Numbered from the stretch's first letter, positions 1 to 8,332 are shown. The stretch is 42,154 nucleotides of DNA from Fibrobacter sp. (GCA_024689485.1 JAILDK010000046.1:1-42154), one strand, 5' to 3'. The notes: generated from the letters alone by a model not told the origin. Numbers and translations: made by a program.

Positions 1-462
1 TACGGAACGCCGAAGGCCACTCTCGAAGAGGTCAACCAGGCGCTCGACGCCGCCCAGTGCCGCGAAATCATCGACCGCTTACCGCAAGGCGTCGACACGG
101 TCATCGGCAGCAAGGGAACGTATCTTTCGGGCGGTGAACAGCAGCGCATCGTGCTCGCCCGCGCCATCCTCAAGAACGCTCCGATTGTGGTGCTCGACGA
201 AGCGACTGCTTTTGCAGACCCGGAAAACGAACATTTGATTCAAAAGGCGTTGCGCACGCTTTCCAAGGGAAAGACCGTTTTGATGATCGCTCACCGCTTA
301 ACGAGCGTGGTGGACGCAGACCAGATCTTGGTGGTGAAGGAAGGCTCTATCGCCGAACACGGAACACACCAGGAACTCCTCGAAAAGAACGGCGAATACG
401 CCAAAATGTGGAACGATTATCAGCAGTCGGTCAGCTGGACCATTGGAGGTCGCCATGTATAA
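1..462 (+). CDS. ABC transporter ATP-binding/permease protein, C-terminal part (5' truncated by window edge)
   Basis: The reading frame is open from the first base and ends at 462. It encodes the last ~153 residues of an ABC nucleotide-binding domain: the signature LSGGEQQRI, Walker B followed by DEATAF, and the switch histidine in IAHRL. The D-loop reads ATAFADPENE instead of the common ATASLD, while its downstream partner has the common form. The ATG of the next gene lies inside the end of this one (8-nt overlap), so the two are probably translationally coupled and form a heterodimeric exporter-type (type IV fold) ABC transporter. The membrane domain lies outside the window. Substrate is unknown; drug, lipid or siderophore/peptide are all possible. 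Confidence 0.9.
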   Translation, partial: YGTPKATLEEVNQALDAAQCREIIDRLPQGVDTVIGSKGTYLSGGEQQRIVLARAILKNAPIVVLDEATAFADPENEHLIQKALRTLSKGKTVLMIAHRLTSVVDADQILVVKEGSIAEHGTHQELLEKNGEYAKMWNDYQQSVSWTIGGRHV

Positions 463-2185
463 GTATCTCGAACAGCGCTTTGCCCTTTCGGAAGAAGGTG
501 CCCGCACTTTTGTAAAAGGCGTTTTCTGGACCGCTTGGCATTACATTTCCCTGATGCTTCCGCTTTCCTTTATGTTCCTGTTCCTGATGGAATACATGGA
601 AAAGTTAAAGAATCCGAATGCAGAAGTGCACAGCCTTTGGATTTACATCGCAATCGCGGTGGCGATCTTTGTGGTGATGTTTGGCATCTATTGGCTCTCT
701 TATGGAGCGACTTACGATTCCGTTTACTTGGAAAGTAAAAAACGCCGCATTTCTTTGGCCGAAAAGTTGCGCAAGTTGCCGCTCGCCTTCTTCGGTAAAA
801 AGAACCTTTCGGATCTGACTTCCACGATCATGGTGGACGTGAGCAGTCTCGAAATGATCTTCTCGCATGCGGTCCCGGAACTCTTTGCCGTGATCATCAT
901 GCTGATTGTCTGCTGCATTGGACTTGCCTTTTACAATCCGTATATGACGATCGCCCTTTTCTGGGTGGTTCCGTTTGCGGCAATGATTATTGTGCTCACC
1001 AAAAAGAAGCAGAATGCGGCTTTTACGGGAACGTATAATTCGGGCCGATTGGTGGCGGAAGACATCCAGGAAGGTCTTGAAAACGTGCAGGAAATCAAGT
1101 CCTACAACGAAGTCGAAAGCTTCTTGAAGGAACTCCACGCCCATGCGAAGGCACATGAAATTGCACAGCTCAAGGGCGACGTCGGCCCGGGCGTTCTTTT
1201 GAACGGCGCCCAGATCGTCTTAAAACTCGGGCTCGCATCTGTTTTGATCGTCGGATCGTATCTGTTTGCTGCAGAAAAACTCAGCACGTTCGATTACCTC
1301 GTGTACATCGTCTGCGCCTCGACCATTTTTAGCCCCATTTACCTGGTGCTGAACAACCTCGTGGAACTCGCCTTTGTGGACGTGCGCATCAAGCGCTTCC
1401 GCGAAATGGACGCTCTCGAAGTTCAACAGGGAAAGACTGAATTCACCCCGAAAAACTTCGACATTGAATTCCAGAATGTGGACTTCTTCTACAACACCGA
1501 AAAGCAGGTGCTGAAGAATGTTTCGTTCACTGCAAAACAAGGTGAGATCACCGCTCTCGTGGGACCTTCCGGCAGCGGCAAGACGACTGCGGCAAAACTC
1601 GCCGCCCGCTTCTGGGATGTGAACCAGGGTAAGGTTCTGCTCGGCGGGGAAGACATCTCGACGATTGAACCGGAAACGCTTTTGAAGTACTTCTCCGTCG
1701 TCTTCCAGGACGTGGTGCTGTTCAACACTTCGATCAAGGACAACATTCGCATCGGTAAGCGCGACGCTTCGGACGAAGAAATTCTTCGCGCTGCAAAGCT
1801 CGCCAACTGCGACGAATTTGTGAACAAGCTCCCGCAAGGCTACGACACGGTCATCGGTGAAAACGGTGATACGCTTTCGGGCGGTGAACGTCAGCGCATT
1901 TCCATTGCCCGCGCCTTGTTAAAAGACGCCCCGATCGTCCTTTTGGACGAAGCGACGGCAAGCCTCGACGTGGAAAACGAATCGAAGATCCAGCAGAGCA
2001 TTTCGGAACTCGTGCAGAACAAAACGGTGATCATCATCGCGCACCGCATGCGCACCATTGCCAATGCGGACAAGGTCATCGTTCTCGAAAAGGGAAGCGT
2101 TGCCGAAGAAGGTTCTCCAGAAGAGCTCAAGGCGAAGGGCGGACTCTTTACCAAGATGCTCGCCTTGCAAGAAGTTTCGAAGTAA
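455..2185 (+). CDS. ABC transporter, fused permease and ATP-binding protein
   Basis: This 576-aa protein has about six membrane segments in residues ~20-310, followed by an ATPase domain. The ATPase shows Walker A GPSGSGKTT, the Q-loop region VVFQD, the signature LSGGERQRI, Walker B/D-loop LLDEATASLD and switch IAHRM. An in-frame TTG occurs at 443, but ATG 455 is preferred because GGAGG at 445-449 sits 5 nt before it. It is the second subunit of a half-transporter pair with the gene ending at 462, and both nucleotide sites can be assembled from the two proteins. The D-loop is canonical here and divergent in the partner, suggesting an asymmetric heterodimer. A strong intrinsic terminator follows 22 bp after the stop. 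The transported substrate cannot be told from sequence. Confidence 0.93.
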   Translation: MYKYLEQRFALSEEGARTFVKGVFWTAWHYISLMLPLSFMFLFLMEYMEKLKNPNAEVHSLWIYIAIAVAIFVVMFGIYWLSYGATYDSVYLESKKRRISLAEKLRKLPLAFFGKKNLSDLTSTIMVDVSSLEMIFSHAVPELFAVIIMLIVCCIGLAFYNPYMTIALFWVVPFAAMIIVLTKKKQNAAFTGTYNSGRLVAEDIQEGLENVQEIKSYNEVESFLKELHAHAKAHEIAQLKGDVGPGVLLNGAQIVLKLGLASVLIVGSYLFAAEKLSTFDYLVYIVCASTIFSPIYLVLNNLVELAFVDVRIKRFREMDALEVQQGKTEFTPKNFDIEFQNVDFFYNTEKQVLKNVSFTAKQGEITALVGPSGSGKTTAAKLAARFWDVNQGKVLLGGEDISTIEPETLLKYFSVVFQDVVLFNTSIKDNIRIGKRDASDEEILRAAKLANCDEFVNKLPQGYDTVIGENGDTLSGGERQRISIARALLKDAPIVLLDEATASLDVENESKIQQSISELVQNKTVIIIAHRMRTIANADKVIVLEKGSVAEEGSPEELKAKGGLFTKMLALQEVSK

Positions 2186-2206
2186 AAAAGGAATCTTGTC
2201 ATAGTG

Positions 2207-2236
2207 CCTTCGCGGGGAAACCCGCGGAGGTTTTTT
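2207..2236 (+). terminator. Intrinsic terminator after ABC operon
   Basis: The arm CCTTCGCGGG pairs with CCCGCGGAGG (one G-U pair) around a GAAA loop, directly followed by six T residues. Confidence 0.92.
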
Positions 2237-2237
2237 A

Positions 2238-2267
2238 TTGGCAGATTTGCGTATTTTTTTATTTTTG
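2238..2267 (+). promoter_or_regulatory. FCB-type promoter for the 2290 gene
   Basis: TTG at 2238-2240, exactly 19 nt, then TATTTTTG at 2260-2267, which fits the Bacteroidetes-type -33/-7 pattern TTG-N19-TAnnTTTG. The start codon follows 22 nt later. Confidence 0.6.
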
Positions 2268-2289
2268 CAAAAATTTAATAGGTTTTGGC

Positions 2290-3135
2290 ATGAAAAATTT
2301 ATTCGCGTTAGTTTGTCTGCTTTCCATTTCCGCTTTTGCCGAAGGCTCTGTGTGGGAAACCGCTCCCGATTTCTCTAATTTAGAATCGGAAACTTTGGAA
2401 TCCTCTGCGTCAGAAGAATCGGCGGATGAAGCCTCTGCGCCAGAAGCTCCTGCTGTGGAACCTTCGACGGTTGCCGCTCCTGTGGCAGAAGAAACTTTGC
2501 CCGCCGCAAAACGGTCCGCACCGCGAATTGCAAATCCGAAGGAACACCGCGGCTTTTACAGCAACTTCAGCACGGGCTATTCGTACGTGAATTTCCACGC
2601 CGAAAATGTGGATGGTGCGGATTACGAAGAAGTTTCTTTTGCGGGATCTTCTTTTCCGTTGATGGATTTCCGCTTTGGCGTTGCCGTGGGGAACCTGGTC
2701 GCCTTTTATTCGGAATTCAATTTTGCGTTTTATCTGGGTGAAGGCGATGATGTGGAAATTTACTGCTATAGCTCGGAATGCGATGTGGAAAAAGGTTCGG
2801 ATGACAATGCGTTTTTGGCGCGCACTTATGTCGGCTTTGGAATGGCGGTTTACCCATTCCGCGATACGAGTTCTGTGTTGAATGGCTTCTTCTTGGGAGG
2901 ATCGATTGGTTATGGTGCCGATGCCGTGTATGGAGCTGATCTAGAATCTGTCGATTCCGGAGTGAATGTGGATTGGGGCTATACGGTAGAACTCGGTAAA
3001 GATTGGTGGGTGAACGATCATCTATCGATCGGTCTCAGTGCAGCGTATTTCCATGCAACGCCAAAGGTCAATGTAACGGGCAGCGACAATGGCGTTGATG
3101 GCTTCCACATTCTGTTCCGTTTGACGCGAGGCTAA
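2290..3135 (+). CDS. Secreted, probably outer-membrane protein (paralog of the next gene)
   Basis: This 281-aa protein starts with a signal peptide (MKNLFALVCLLSISAFA, cleavage near residue 18). Residues ~20-75 are an acidic, Ala/Pro/Ser-rich low-complexity stretch. From residue ~80 it has alternating aromatic and hydrophobic strands typical of a small beta-barrel (HRGFYSNFSTGYSYVNF, PLMDFRFGVAVGN, FHILFRLTRG at the end). The same landmarks (HRGFY, DFRFG, a YPF block, DWWV, FRLTRG) recur in the same order in the protein at 3137-3850, so the two are tandem duplicates. The mature partner lacks the acidic N-terminal insert. I do not recognise a named family. An OmpX/OmpW-like barrel of the Fibrobacter envelope is the best guess; function is unknown. 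Confidence 0.8.
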   Translation: MKNLFALVCLLSISAFAEGSVWETAPDFSNLESETLESSASEESADEASAPEAPAVEPSTVAAPVAEETLPAAKRSAPRIANPKEHRGFYSNFSTGYSYVNFHAENVDGADYEEVSFAGSSFPLMDFRFGVAVGNLVAFYSEFNFAFYLGEGDDVEIYCYSSECDVEKGSDDNAFLARTYVGFGMAVYPFRDTSSVLNGFFLGGSIGYGADAVYGADLESVDSGVNVDWGYTVELGKDWWVNDHLSIGLSAAYFHATPKVNVTGSDNGVDGFHILFRLTRG

Positions 3136-3136
3136 G

Positions 3137-3850
3137 ATGAAAAGTCTCCTTCGAATGGGCCTCTGTGTAGCTTTGCTTTCTTCTGTTGCCTTTGCCCGCA
3201 ATCCGCAGGAACACCGTGGCTTTTACTTTAGCGCGGGCATCGGTCCTGCTTACCTGTCTTATCAGGGAAGTGAAGAGTATTCGGATTACCGGTACTCCTA
3301 TGGTGAATCGGGCTCTACTTATACACCTACACGCGTCAAAGAAGAAGGCTCTTATGACGCCTTCGTATTCCCGGCGTTGGATTTTCGCTTCGGAAAATCG
3401 GCTTTCAATTTGCTCGTATTCTACACCACGTTTGACTTGATGATGGATACGGGCAACTGGGAGGCCAAATACGAGGAAACAAGTGAAGATAGCTTGTATT
3501 ATGATTCGTACAAAGCGGATGCGGATCGTTCGTACTTGCTCTCGTTTGGCGGGGGCTTGGGGTTTGATATTTACCCGTTCCTCAATCCCCATTCGGTTTT
3601 GCGCGGATTCCACCTGGGCGAATCGGTTTCCGTTGAAGGGGTGTATATCGATGCGTTCGGTTCGGATGTATCCCAGGGTGGCGGCGTTGCCATTGCGAAT
3701 CGCATTAATGTGGGCATGGACTGGTGGGTGAGCGATACCTGGTCTATGGGTGTGGAATTTTCCTATACGAACTTTTCTTACAGCGACGGCAATTATGAAG
3801 ATGCCTCGCAGCACCTGTTCCGTTTGATGTTCCGCCTAACGCGCGGCTAA
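3137..3850 (+). CDS. Secreted, probably outer-membrane protein (paralog of the preceding gene)
   Basis: This 237-aa protein has a signal peptide (MKSLLRMGLCVALLSSVAFA, ~20 residues) and then a probable beta-barrel. It shares HRGFYF, FPALDFRFG, DIYPF, HSVLRGFHLG, DWWVSDTWSMG and the C-terminal FRLTRG with the upstream protein. Only one base separates the genes, so they form one transcription unit. It has a Tyr/Ser/Glu-rich loop around residues 45-75 and another around 110-135 that the paralog lacks, probably surface loops. The 3' end overlaps the convergent acyltransferase gene by 15 nt. No terminator is visible between them. No function can be assigned beyond envelope localisation. Confidence 0.8.
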   Translation: MKSLLRMGLCVALLSSVAFARNPQEHRGFYFSAGIGPAYLSYQGSEEYSDYRYSYGESGSTYTPTRVKEEGSYDAFVFPALDFRFGKSAFNLLVFYTTFDLMMDTGNWEAKYEETSEDSLYYDSYKADADRSYLLSFGGGLGFDIYPFLNPHSVLRGFHLGESVSVEGVYIDAFGSDVSQGGGVAIANRINVGMDWWVSDTWSMGVEFSYTNFSYSDGNYEDASQHLFRLMFRLTRG

Positions 3851-4894
3851 CTTTGTGACTTTGTTTAGAAGGTAAGCGATCAAAAGAATCAGGAGGAAGG
3901 TGACTGCCAAAAGGGCGGTTACGTTCCATTCTGTAAAGGGCAGGTGCAGTTTAGCGAATAGGCGGATATAAGCCGCTTGAGTCCAAAGAATTGCCACGTG
4001 CTGTACCAAAAATACGCAGTAGGAAAGCGGCGCGATTTTTTGAACGGAGGTGCTGACCGCTTTGCTGCGGAGCAGATACGGGGAAAGGTAAAAGCCAAAG
4101 GCGAATAGGGCGATGGCGGCGATGGTTCCCAGGCAATCCGTATTGAGTCTTCCGGGAATGTCGATAAAGGTCAGCGCGATAAAGACAATGGCAGAGACGA
4201 TCGCCGTACGCGGGTTCCGGAGCTTTTCCAAGTTCTCCATCAGGGCAAATCCCAGGCAGAACTTGAACAGGAGCGTGAAGGGATAAGCGCTCAATAAAAA
4301 ATTCTTGTCCGCAGGAATCCAAAACTGCAATGCATAAAGAACCGTCAAAATAGACAGGGTAACGACAGGCGCTTTGCGATAGGCTTTGGCGAGGAGCGGA
4401 TAGAGAAGGTAAAGGAATACGATCGCTCCCACGAACCAGTCGCCGCAAAAGGCGTAAGTGTTCACCCCGAAAAGCTTCACGTAACCGTCAAAACCGATGA
4501 GCGTAAGCAAGAGCGTCAGAGGATGCGCCAGGGCAAAGGCGTTCCCATCGGTCAAAGCGTGCCGCAAAATGCTCAAAGGAATGTAAAGGCTCAAAATCCA
4601 GAAGGGCGGGTAAATCGCCAAGGCTCGTTTCTTAAAAAAGCTCTGGAGGGAAGTGGAAAAAGTTCCCTTGGAAGGGTCGCCTGTAAAATCCCCATATTTC
4701 TTATAAAGTAACCCGCCCGAAAGGATTAAAAAAATCGTGACCGCGACGTTTCCAAAATCGTAGTTCGGAGTGGTGCAGAACAAGTTCAAAACAGGAATTC
4801 CGGCCGCCGCGTATTCGACACCAAAATGGTAGGTGACGACAAACAGCATCGCCAAAAGACGCAGAACATCCAATTCCTGAATTCGCTTGATCAT
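3836..4894 (-). CDS. Membrane acyltransferase, acyltransferase-3 (OafA/YrhL-like) family
   Basis: This 352-aa polytopic protein has about ten membrane segments. The N-terminus IQELDVLRLLAMLFVVTYHF matches the family hallmark in which an Arg and a His in the first helix are essential for acyl transfer. Such enzymes O-acetylate or O-acylate cell-surface glycans (O-antigen, exopolysaccharide, peptidoglycan) on the periplasmic side. The frame can be extended 25 codons upstream to 4969, but that extension reads through the rpsA terminator, so ATG at 4892-4894 is chosen. A TATCTTTG box lies only 5 nt before this ATG, so the transcript may be almost leaderless. The target glycan is unknown. Confidence 0.88.
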   Translation of the reverse strand: MIKRIQELDVLRLLAMLFVVTYHFGVEYAAAGIPVLNLFCTTPNYDFGNVAVTIFLILSGGLLYKKYGDFTGDPSKGTFSTSLQSFFKKRALAIYPPFWILSLYIPLSILRHALTDGNAFALAHPLTLLLTLIGFDGYVKLFGVNTYAFCGDWFVGAIVFLYLLYPLLAKAYRKAPVVTLSILTVLYALQFWIPADKNFLLSAYPFTLLFKFCLGFALMENLEKLRNPRTAIVSAIVFIALTFIDIPGRLNTDCLGTIAAIALFAFGFYLSPYLLRSKAVSTSVQKIAPLSYCVFLVQHVAILWTQAAYIRLFAKLHLPFTEWNVTALLAVTFLLILLIAYLLNKVTKLAAR

Positions 4895-4899
4895 ACGGG

Positions 4900-4932
4900 C
4901 AAAGATACAAAAGATCTGCAACGCTTTAACAA
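4900..4932 (-). promoter_or_regulatory. Promoter of the acyltransferase gene, embedded in the rpsA terminator
   Basis: On the minus strand a TATCTTTG box (4900-4907) is 5 nt from the ATG. A TTG (4930-4932) lies 22 nt upstream, inside the U-tract of the preceding terminator. Confidence 0.5.
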
Positions 4933-4965
4933 AAAAAATCCCGGGTCTTAAAGACTCGGGATTTT
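4931..4965 (-). terminator. Intrinsic terminator of the cmk-rpsA operon
   Basis: ATCCCGAGTCT pairs with AGACCCGGGAT (minus-strand sense, one G-U) around a 3-nt loop, followed by eight T residues. T/A tracts flank both sides. Confidence 0.9.
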
Positions 4966-4990
4966 TCAAATCAGAATGGAATCCTAAAAA

Positions 4991-6745
4991 TTAGGCTTCT
5001 TCTTCAGACTTCTTGGACTTCTTAGCCGGAGCAACAGATTCACCAATGGTGGTTCCGTTTTCACCCGGCTTGTGGGAATCCATCCAAGCCTTGAGCTCAG
5101 CGGATTCGCGGTTCTTGAAGTAGTCCACCACAGAGAGATAGATCTTGCGGTTGTTCTGGTCGATTTCCGTCACAGCAGCTGGAACTTCGTCGCCGACCTT
5201 GAAAGCGTCTGCCGGAACCTTGATGTATTCAGCAGTGAGCTTGGAGACCGGGATGAAGCCTTCGAGACCGTTCGGGAGTTCCACCACGACGCCACGGTCG
5301 AGGAGACGAACAATCTTGCCCTTCACTTCGGAGTCAACCGGGAAAGCCGTTTCGACGGAATCCCACGGGTCTTCGGTGAGGTGCTTCATGGAGAGGGAAA
5401 TGCGACGCTTTTCCTTATCGACAGCGAGAACGACGCATTCGACCTTGTCACCCTTCTTGACCATTTCGGACGGGTGATTGATCTTCTTCGTCCAGGACAT
5501 ATCGGAAACGTGGATGAGGCCGTCAACGCCGTCCTTGATTTCGACGAATGCGCCGAAGGAAGCGAGGTTACGGATTTCGCCCACGACGCGTGCGCCCGGA
5601 GGAAGTTCGTCATCGATGTGTTCCCACGGATCTTCTTCGAGCTGCTTGAGACCGAGAGAGATACGTTCCTGTTCTTCTTCGACCTTGAGCACGACAGCTT
5701 CCACTTCCTGGCCAACGGCGAGGATCTTGGACGGGTGCTTCACGTGCTGAGTCCAGGACATTTCGGAAACGTGGATGAGGCCTTCGATGCCATCTTCGAG
5801 TTCGACGAATGCGCCGTAATCGGTGATGGAAACAACCTTACCCTTCACGACCATGCCTTCCGGATAACGGGCGGCAACGTCCTTCCACGGATGCGGCTTG
5901 AGCTGCTTCATGCCGAGAGAGATACGTTCCTTCTTGTCGTTGAAGTCGAGAACCATGACTTCCACTTCGTCGCCGAGCTTGACGATTTCAGACGGATGGC
6001 TGATGCGCTTGTAGCTCATGTCGGTGATGTGGAGGAGGCCGTCTACGCCGCCGAGGTCAATGAACGCACCGAAGTCGGTGATGTTCTTGACGAGGCCCTT
6101 GCGGACCTGGCCCTTCTCGAGAGTCTCGAGAACGTCGCCACGCTGCTTGTTGCGTTCTTCTTCGAGAACGACGCGACGAGACACGACGATGTTGCGACGG
6201 GCCTTGTTGACCTTGATGACCTTGAGGTCGAATTCCTGACCGATGAGGGCGTTGATATCCGGGATCTGACGGAGGTCGATCTGGGAGCCCGGGAGGAAGG
6301 CGTCGATACCGAAGAGGTCGACAACCACGCCGCCCTTGATGCGCTTCGTGAGCGTACCACGAACAATTTCGTTGTTTTCGAAAGCCTGGTGAATACGTTC
6401 CCAAACGCGCACGAAGTCAGCCTTCTGCTTGGAGAGAACGAGACGACCATCGTCGTCTTCGAGCTTTTCGATGAAAACTTCGATTTCGGAACCGACTTCA
6501 GGAACTTCACCTTCCTTGAATTCGTTGCGAGAGATAACACCTTCGGACTTGAAGTTCACGTCGACGAGCACTTCCTGATCGTTCACCTGGCTGATCTTGC
6601 CGGTGACAACCTTGCCCGCTTCGAGGCCTTCCATGCCAGCATAAGCTTCTGCGGCTTCGTTCGAACCGATGGAACCGAGTTCCTTTTCAGCTTCGAGGAT
6701 TTCTTGGAGGTCTGCGTCTGTACCGAATTTGAGTTTTGTAGACAT
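4991..6745 (-). CDS. rpsA: 30S ribosomal protein S1
   Basis: This 584-aa protein contains six S1 (OB-fold) RNA-binding repeats from about residue 40 to 545. Each has the G-x-V-x-G-x-V core, and the middle four carry the F-G-A-F-V and G-L-(L/I)-H-(I/V)-S motifs. Length and repeat number match proteobacterial-type S1, which anchors mRNA to the 30S subunit and helps initiation on weak or structured leaders. It lies 32 nt downstream of cmk, the same order as in E. coli. The leader between them shows no clear Shine-Dalgarno, as is usual for autoregulated rpsA. The last ~25 residues are Lys/Ser/Glu rich. A terminator follows. Confidence 0.98.
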   Translation of the reverse strand: MSTKLKFGTDADLQEILEAEKELGSIGSNEAAEAYAGMEGLEAGKVVTGKISQVNDQEVLVDVNFKSEGVISRNEFKEGEVPEVGSEIEVFIEKLEDDDGRLVLSKQKADFVRVWERIHQAFENNEIVRGTLTKRIKGGVVVDLFGIDAFLPGSQIDLRQIPDINALIGQEFDLKVIKVNKARRNIVVSRRVVLEEERNKQRGDVLETLEKGQVRKGLVKNITDFGAFIDLGGVDGLLHITDMSYKRISHPSEIVKLGDEVEVMVLDFNDKKERISLGMKQLKPHPWKDVAARYPEGMVVKGKVVSITDYGAFVELEDGIEGLIHVSEMSWTQHVKHPSKILAVGQEVEAVVLKVEEEQERISLGLKQLEEDPWEHIDDELPPGARVVGEIRNLASFGAFVEIKDGVDGLIHVSDMSWTKKINHPSEMVKKGDKVECVVLAVDKEKRRISLSMKHLTEDPWDSVETAFPVDSEVKGKIVRLLDRGVVVELPNGLEGFIPVSKLTAEYIKVPADAFKVGDEVPAAVTEIDQNNRKIYLSVVDYFKNRESAELKAWMDSHKPGENGTTIGESVAPAKKSKKSEEEA

Positions 6746-6777
6746 ATGTTAATTGGGTTGTGGAAAAGAGATCGAGG

Positions 6778-7446
6778 CTACGCCACTACACCTACGCGGT
6801 CTTCGATCTTCTTTACCTGTTGTTCAATTGAGAGTTGTGTAGTGTCAATTTCAATGGCGTCGTCCGCTTTTTTGAGCGGAGCGGTCGCGCGGCTGGAATC
6901 GATCCGGTCGCGTTCTGCCAAATTCTTCTCGATTTCTTCGAGCGTCATCGCAATGCCTTTTTGCAGGCATTCCTGGTAGCGACGTTCGGCACGAACCTTC
7001 AGGTCCGTGACGAGGAAGAACTTAAAATCTGCGTTAGGGAATACGACTGTACCGATGTCTCGGCCGTCGAGAATGCAACTGCGTTCGCCCGCGATTTCTC
7101 GCTGCCACTGGGTGAGGACGGACCTGACCTCGGGGATCGCGCTGTACGGGCTGACCGCTTCGGAAACCTGCTTGCCGCGGATTTCCTTTTCACGGTTGAC
7201 GCCGTTGATGACAATCTGGTTGCTGTCGTCAAAGCGGATCTTGGTGGACTGGAGGAGCTGGTCGATGCCCGCCTTGTCGGTCGGTGCAACGCCTTTTTCG
7301 AGAGCCGCGAACGTAATGGCGCGGTACATGGCCCCGGTATCCAAATAGGTAATTCCGAGGTCTTTAGCGACGATCTTCGCGGTGGTGCTTTTACCGGTTC
7401 CGCTCGGACCGTCGATGGCGATAATGATATGCTTTTTCGTATTCAA
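6778..7446 (-). CDS. cmk: Cytidylate kinase
   Basis: This 222-aa protein phosphorylates CMP/dCMP with ATP. The P-loop GPSGTGKST is at residues 13-21. The CMP-kinase hallmarks YLDTGAMYRA, CILDGRDIGTVVFPNADFKFFL and AERRYQE follow, with RDRIDSSRATAPL near the C-terminus. The start is TTG at 7444-7446: no ATG exists upstream of the P-loop in this frame, and TTG gives the normal family N-terminus. A textbook promoter fills the 39-bp gap to the lipoprotein gene, its TATATTTG box ending 7 nt before the start codon, and no Shine-Dalgarno is visible. Co-transcription with rpsA is likely. Confidence 0.96.
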   Translation of the reverse strand: MNTKKHIIIAIDGPSGTGKSTTAKIVAKDLGITYLDTGAMYRAITFAALEKGVAPTDKAGIDQLLQSTKIRFDDSNQIVINGVNREKEIRGKQVSEAVSPYSAIPEVRSVLTQWQREIAGERSCILDGRDIGTVVFPNADFKFFLVTDLKVRAERRYQECLQKGIAMTLEEIEKNLAERDRIDSSRATAPLKKADDAIEIDTTQLSIEQQVKKIEDRVGVVA

Positions 7447-7453
7447 GATTTGC

Positions 7454-7483
7454 CAAATATAGCTATTTGGCTGTCGAATTCAA
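7454..7483 (-). promoter_or_regulatory. FCB-type promoter of cmk-rpsA
   Basis: On the minus strand: TTG (7481-7483), exactly 19 nt, TATATTTG (7454-7461). The TTG start codon is 7 nt further on, so the 5' leader must be very short. Confidence 0.65.
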
Positions 7484-7485
7484 CT

Positions 7486-8220
7486 TTAGAAGTCGGAAGT
7501 AGCACCGCTTTCGTCCGGTCCGTAGTAGCCGTCTTCTTCGACATTCGAATTTTCCGGTTCAAAGACCTGTGCCGGTTCGCTGTCGGAAGAGGTTTCGGAC
7601 GAGTAGGAGTCGTCGGAAGAGCTTTCCGAGGAGTAAGAATCTTCCGAGGATTCTTCAGACGTGTAGGTGGCGGTCGTTTCGACTTCTTCCGGTGCGCGGA
7701 GTTCGCCCGTGCTGCCGTACTTGCGCTTTTCGTCTTCGGTCAACTTGTTCGTGATGACTTCGACTTCCGGTTCCTGGTTCGCCTGTTCTTCTTCGCCAGC
7801 CATGATGCGCTGACCGCGTTCCAAGGTGCGCTTAATGCGTTCTTGACGCATCTGTTCGAGGTTCGAACCGATCTTTTTTTCGTCTTCGCTCACGACGTAC
7901 TTCTTGTTGAAGTCGTCAAGAACTTCCTTGATGCCGATAAGACGGCCCTTGCCGTCGACCTTCCACGGCATGCGCTTGAGAGCGGAAATGCGGAGACGGC
8001 TTGCTGCAACGCGGTATTCTTCTTTCATCAGACCGTTTTCGTCTGTAATTTCATCCGCTTCGTCCGCGGTCACAAACCTCAAAGCTTCCGGCCAGCGCTC
8101 CGCCTGAGAATTGACGGTGAAGCCGACAAGTGCGTCGTTGATTGCAGTCGGATCGTCAGACTGGACGCCTGCACAGCCCACGAGACATGCAAAAATCAAA
8201 CCCAATGCCATCTTTTTCAT
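7486..8220 (-). CDS. Lipoprotein with acidic Ser/Glu-rich tail, function unknown
   Basis: This 244-aa protein begins MKKMALGLIFACLVGCAG: a lipoprotein signal with lipobox LVGC, so it should be anchored through Cys16. Residues ~20-115 look globular, and ~120-180 are rich in charged residues with helical character. The last ~60 residues are a Ser/Asp/Glu/Tyr low-complexity tail made of EESSEDSYSSE-like repeats. ATG 8220 is chosen because GGAGG (8228-8232 on the complement) lies 7 nt before it. The frame stays open upstream to 8472, but that part is antisense to the TraB gene and has no ribosome site. It is divergent from TraB. I do not recognise the family. Confidence 0.85.
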   Translation of the reverse strand: MKKMALGLIFACLVGCAGVQSDDPTAINDALVGFTVNSQAERWPEALRFVTADEADEITDENGLMKEEYRVAASRLRISALKRMPWKVDGKGRLIGIKEVLDDFNKKYVVSEDEKKIGSNLEQMRQERIKRTLERGQRIMAGEEEQANQEPEVEVITNKLTEDEKRKYGSTGELRAPEEVETTATYTSEESSEDSYSSESSSDDSYSSETSSDSEPAQVFEPENSNVEEDGYYGPDESGATSDF

Positions 8221-8251
8221 CTCAAATCCTCCGAGATAACAATTTGGGTAA

Positions 8252-8259
8252 AAAATATA
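8252..8259 (-). promoter_or_regulatory. -7-like box for the lipoprotein gene
   Basis: TATATTTT on the minus strand, 31 nt upstream of the ATG. No good TTG element is visible at the expected distance. Confidence 0.35.
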
Positions 8260-8324
8260 AACAAATTGCGAAAGTTTTTGGAAGCGTTTTTTAAAAGTTA
8301 CAGATTCGCCATAGGGGGAATTTC

Positions 8325-8332
8325 TATCATTG
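8325..8332 (+). promoter_or_regulatory. -7-like box immediately before the TraB start codon
   Basis: TATCATTG with 5 nt (CGCAT) to the ATG at 8338. The only purine-rich stretch, AGGGGGA, is ~20 nt from the ATG, too far for a usual ribosome-binding site. Confidence 0.4.

Noticed and set aside
5072-6979. A 635-codon open frame antisense to rpsA and the end of cmk
   Set aside because: Shadow of the S1 repeats: the repeated composition simply reflects the antisense of repeated S1 domains.
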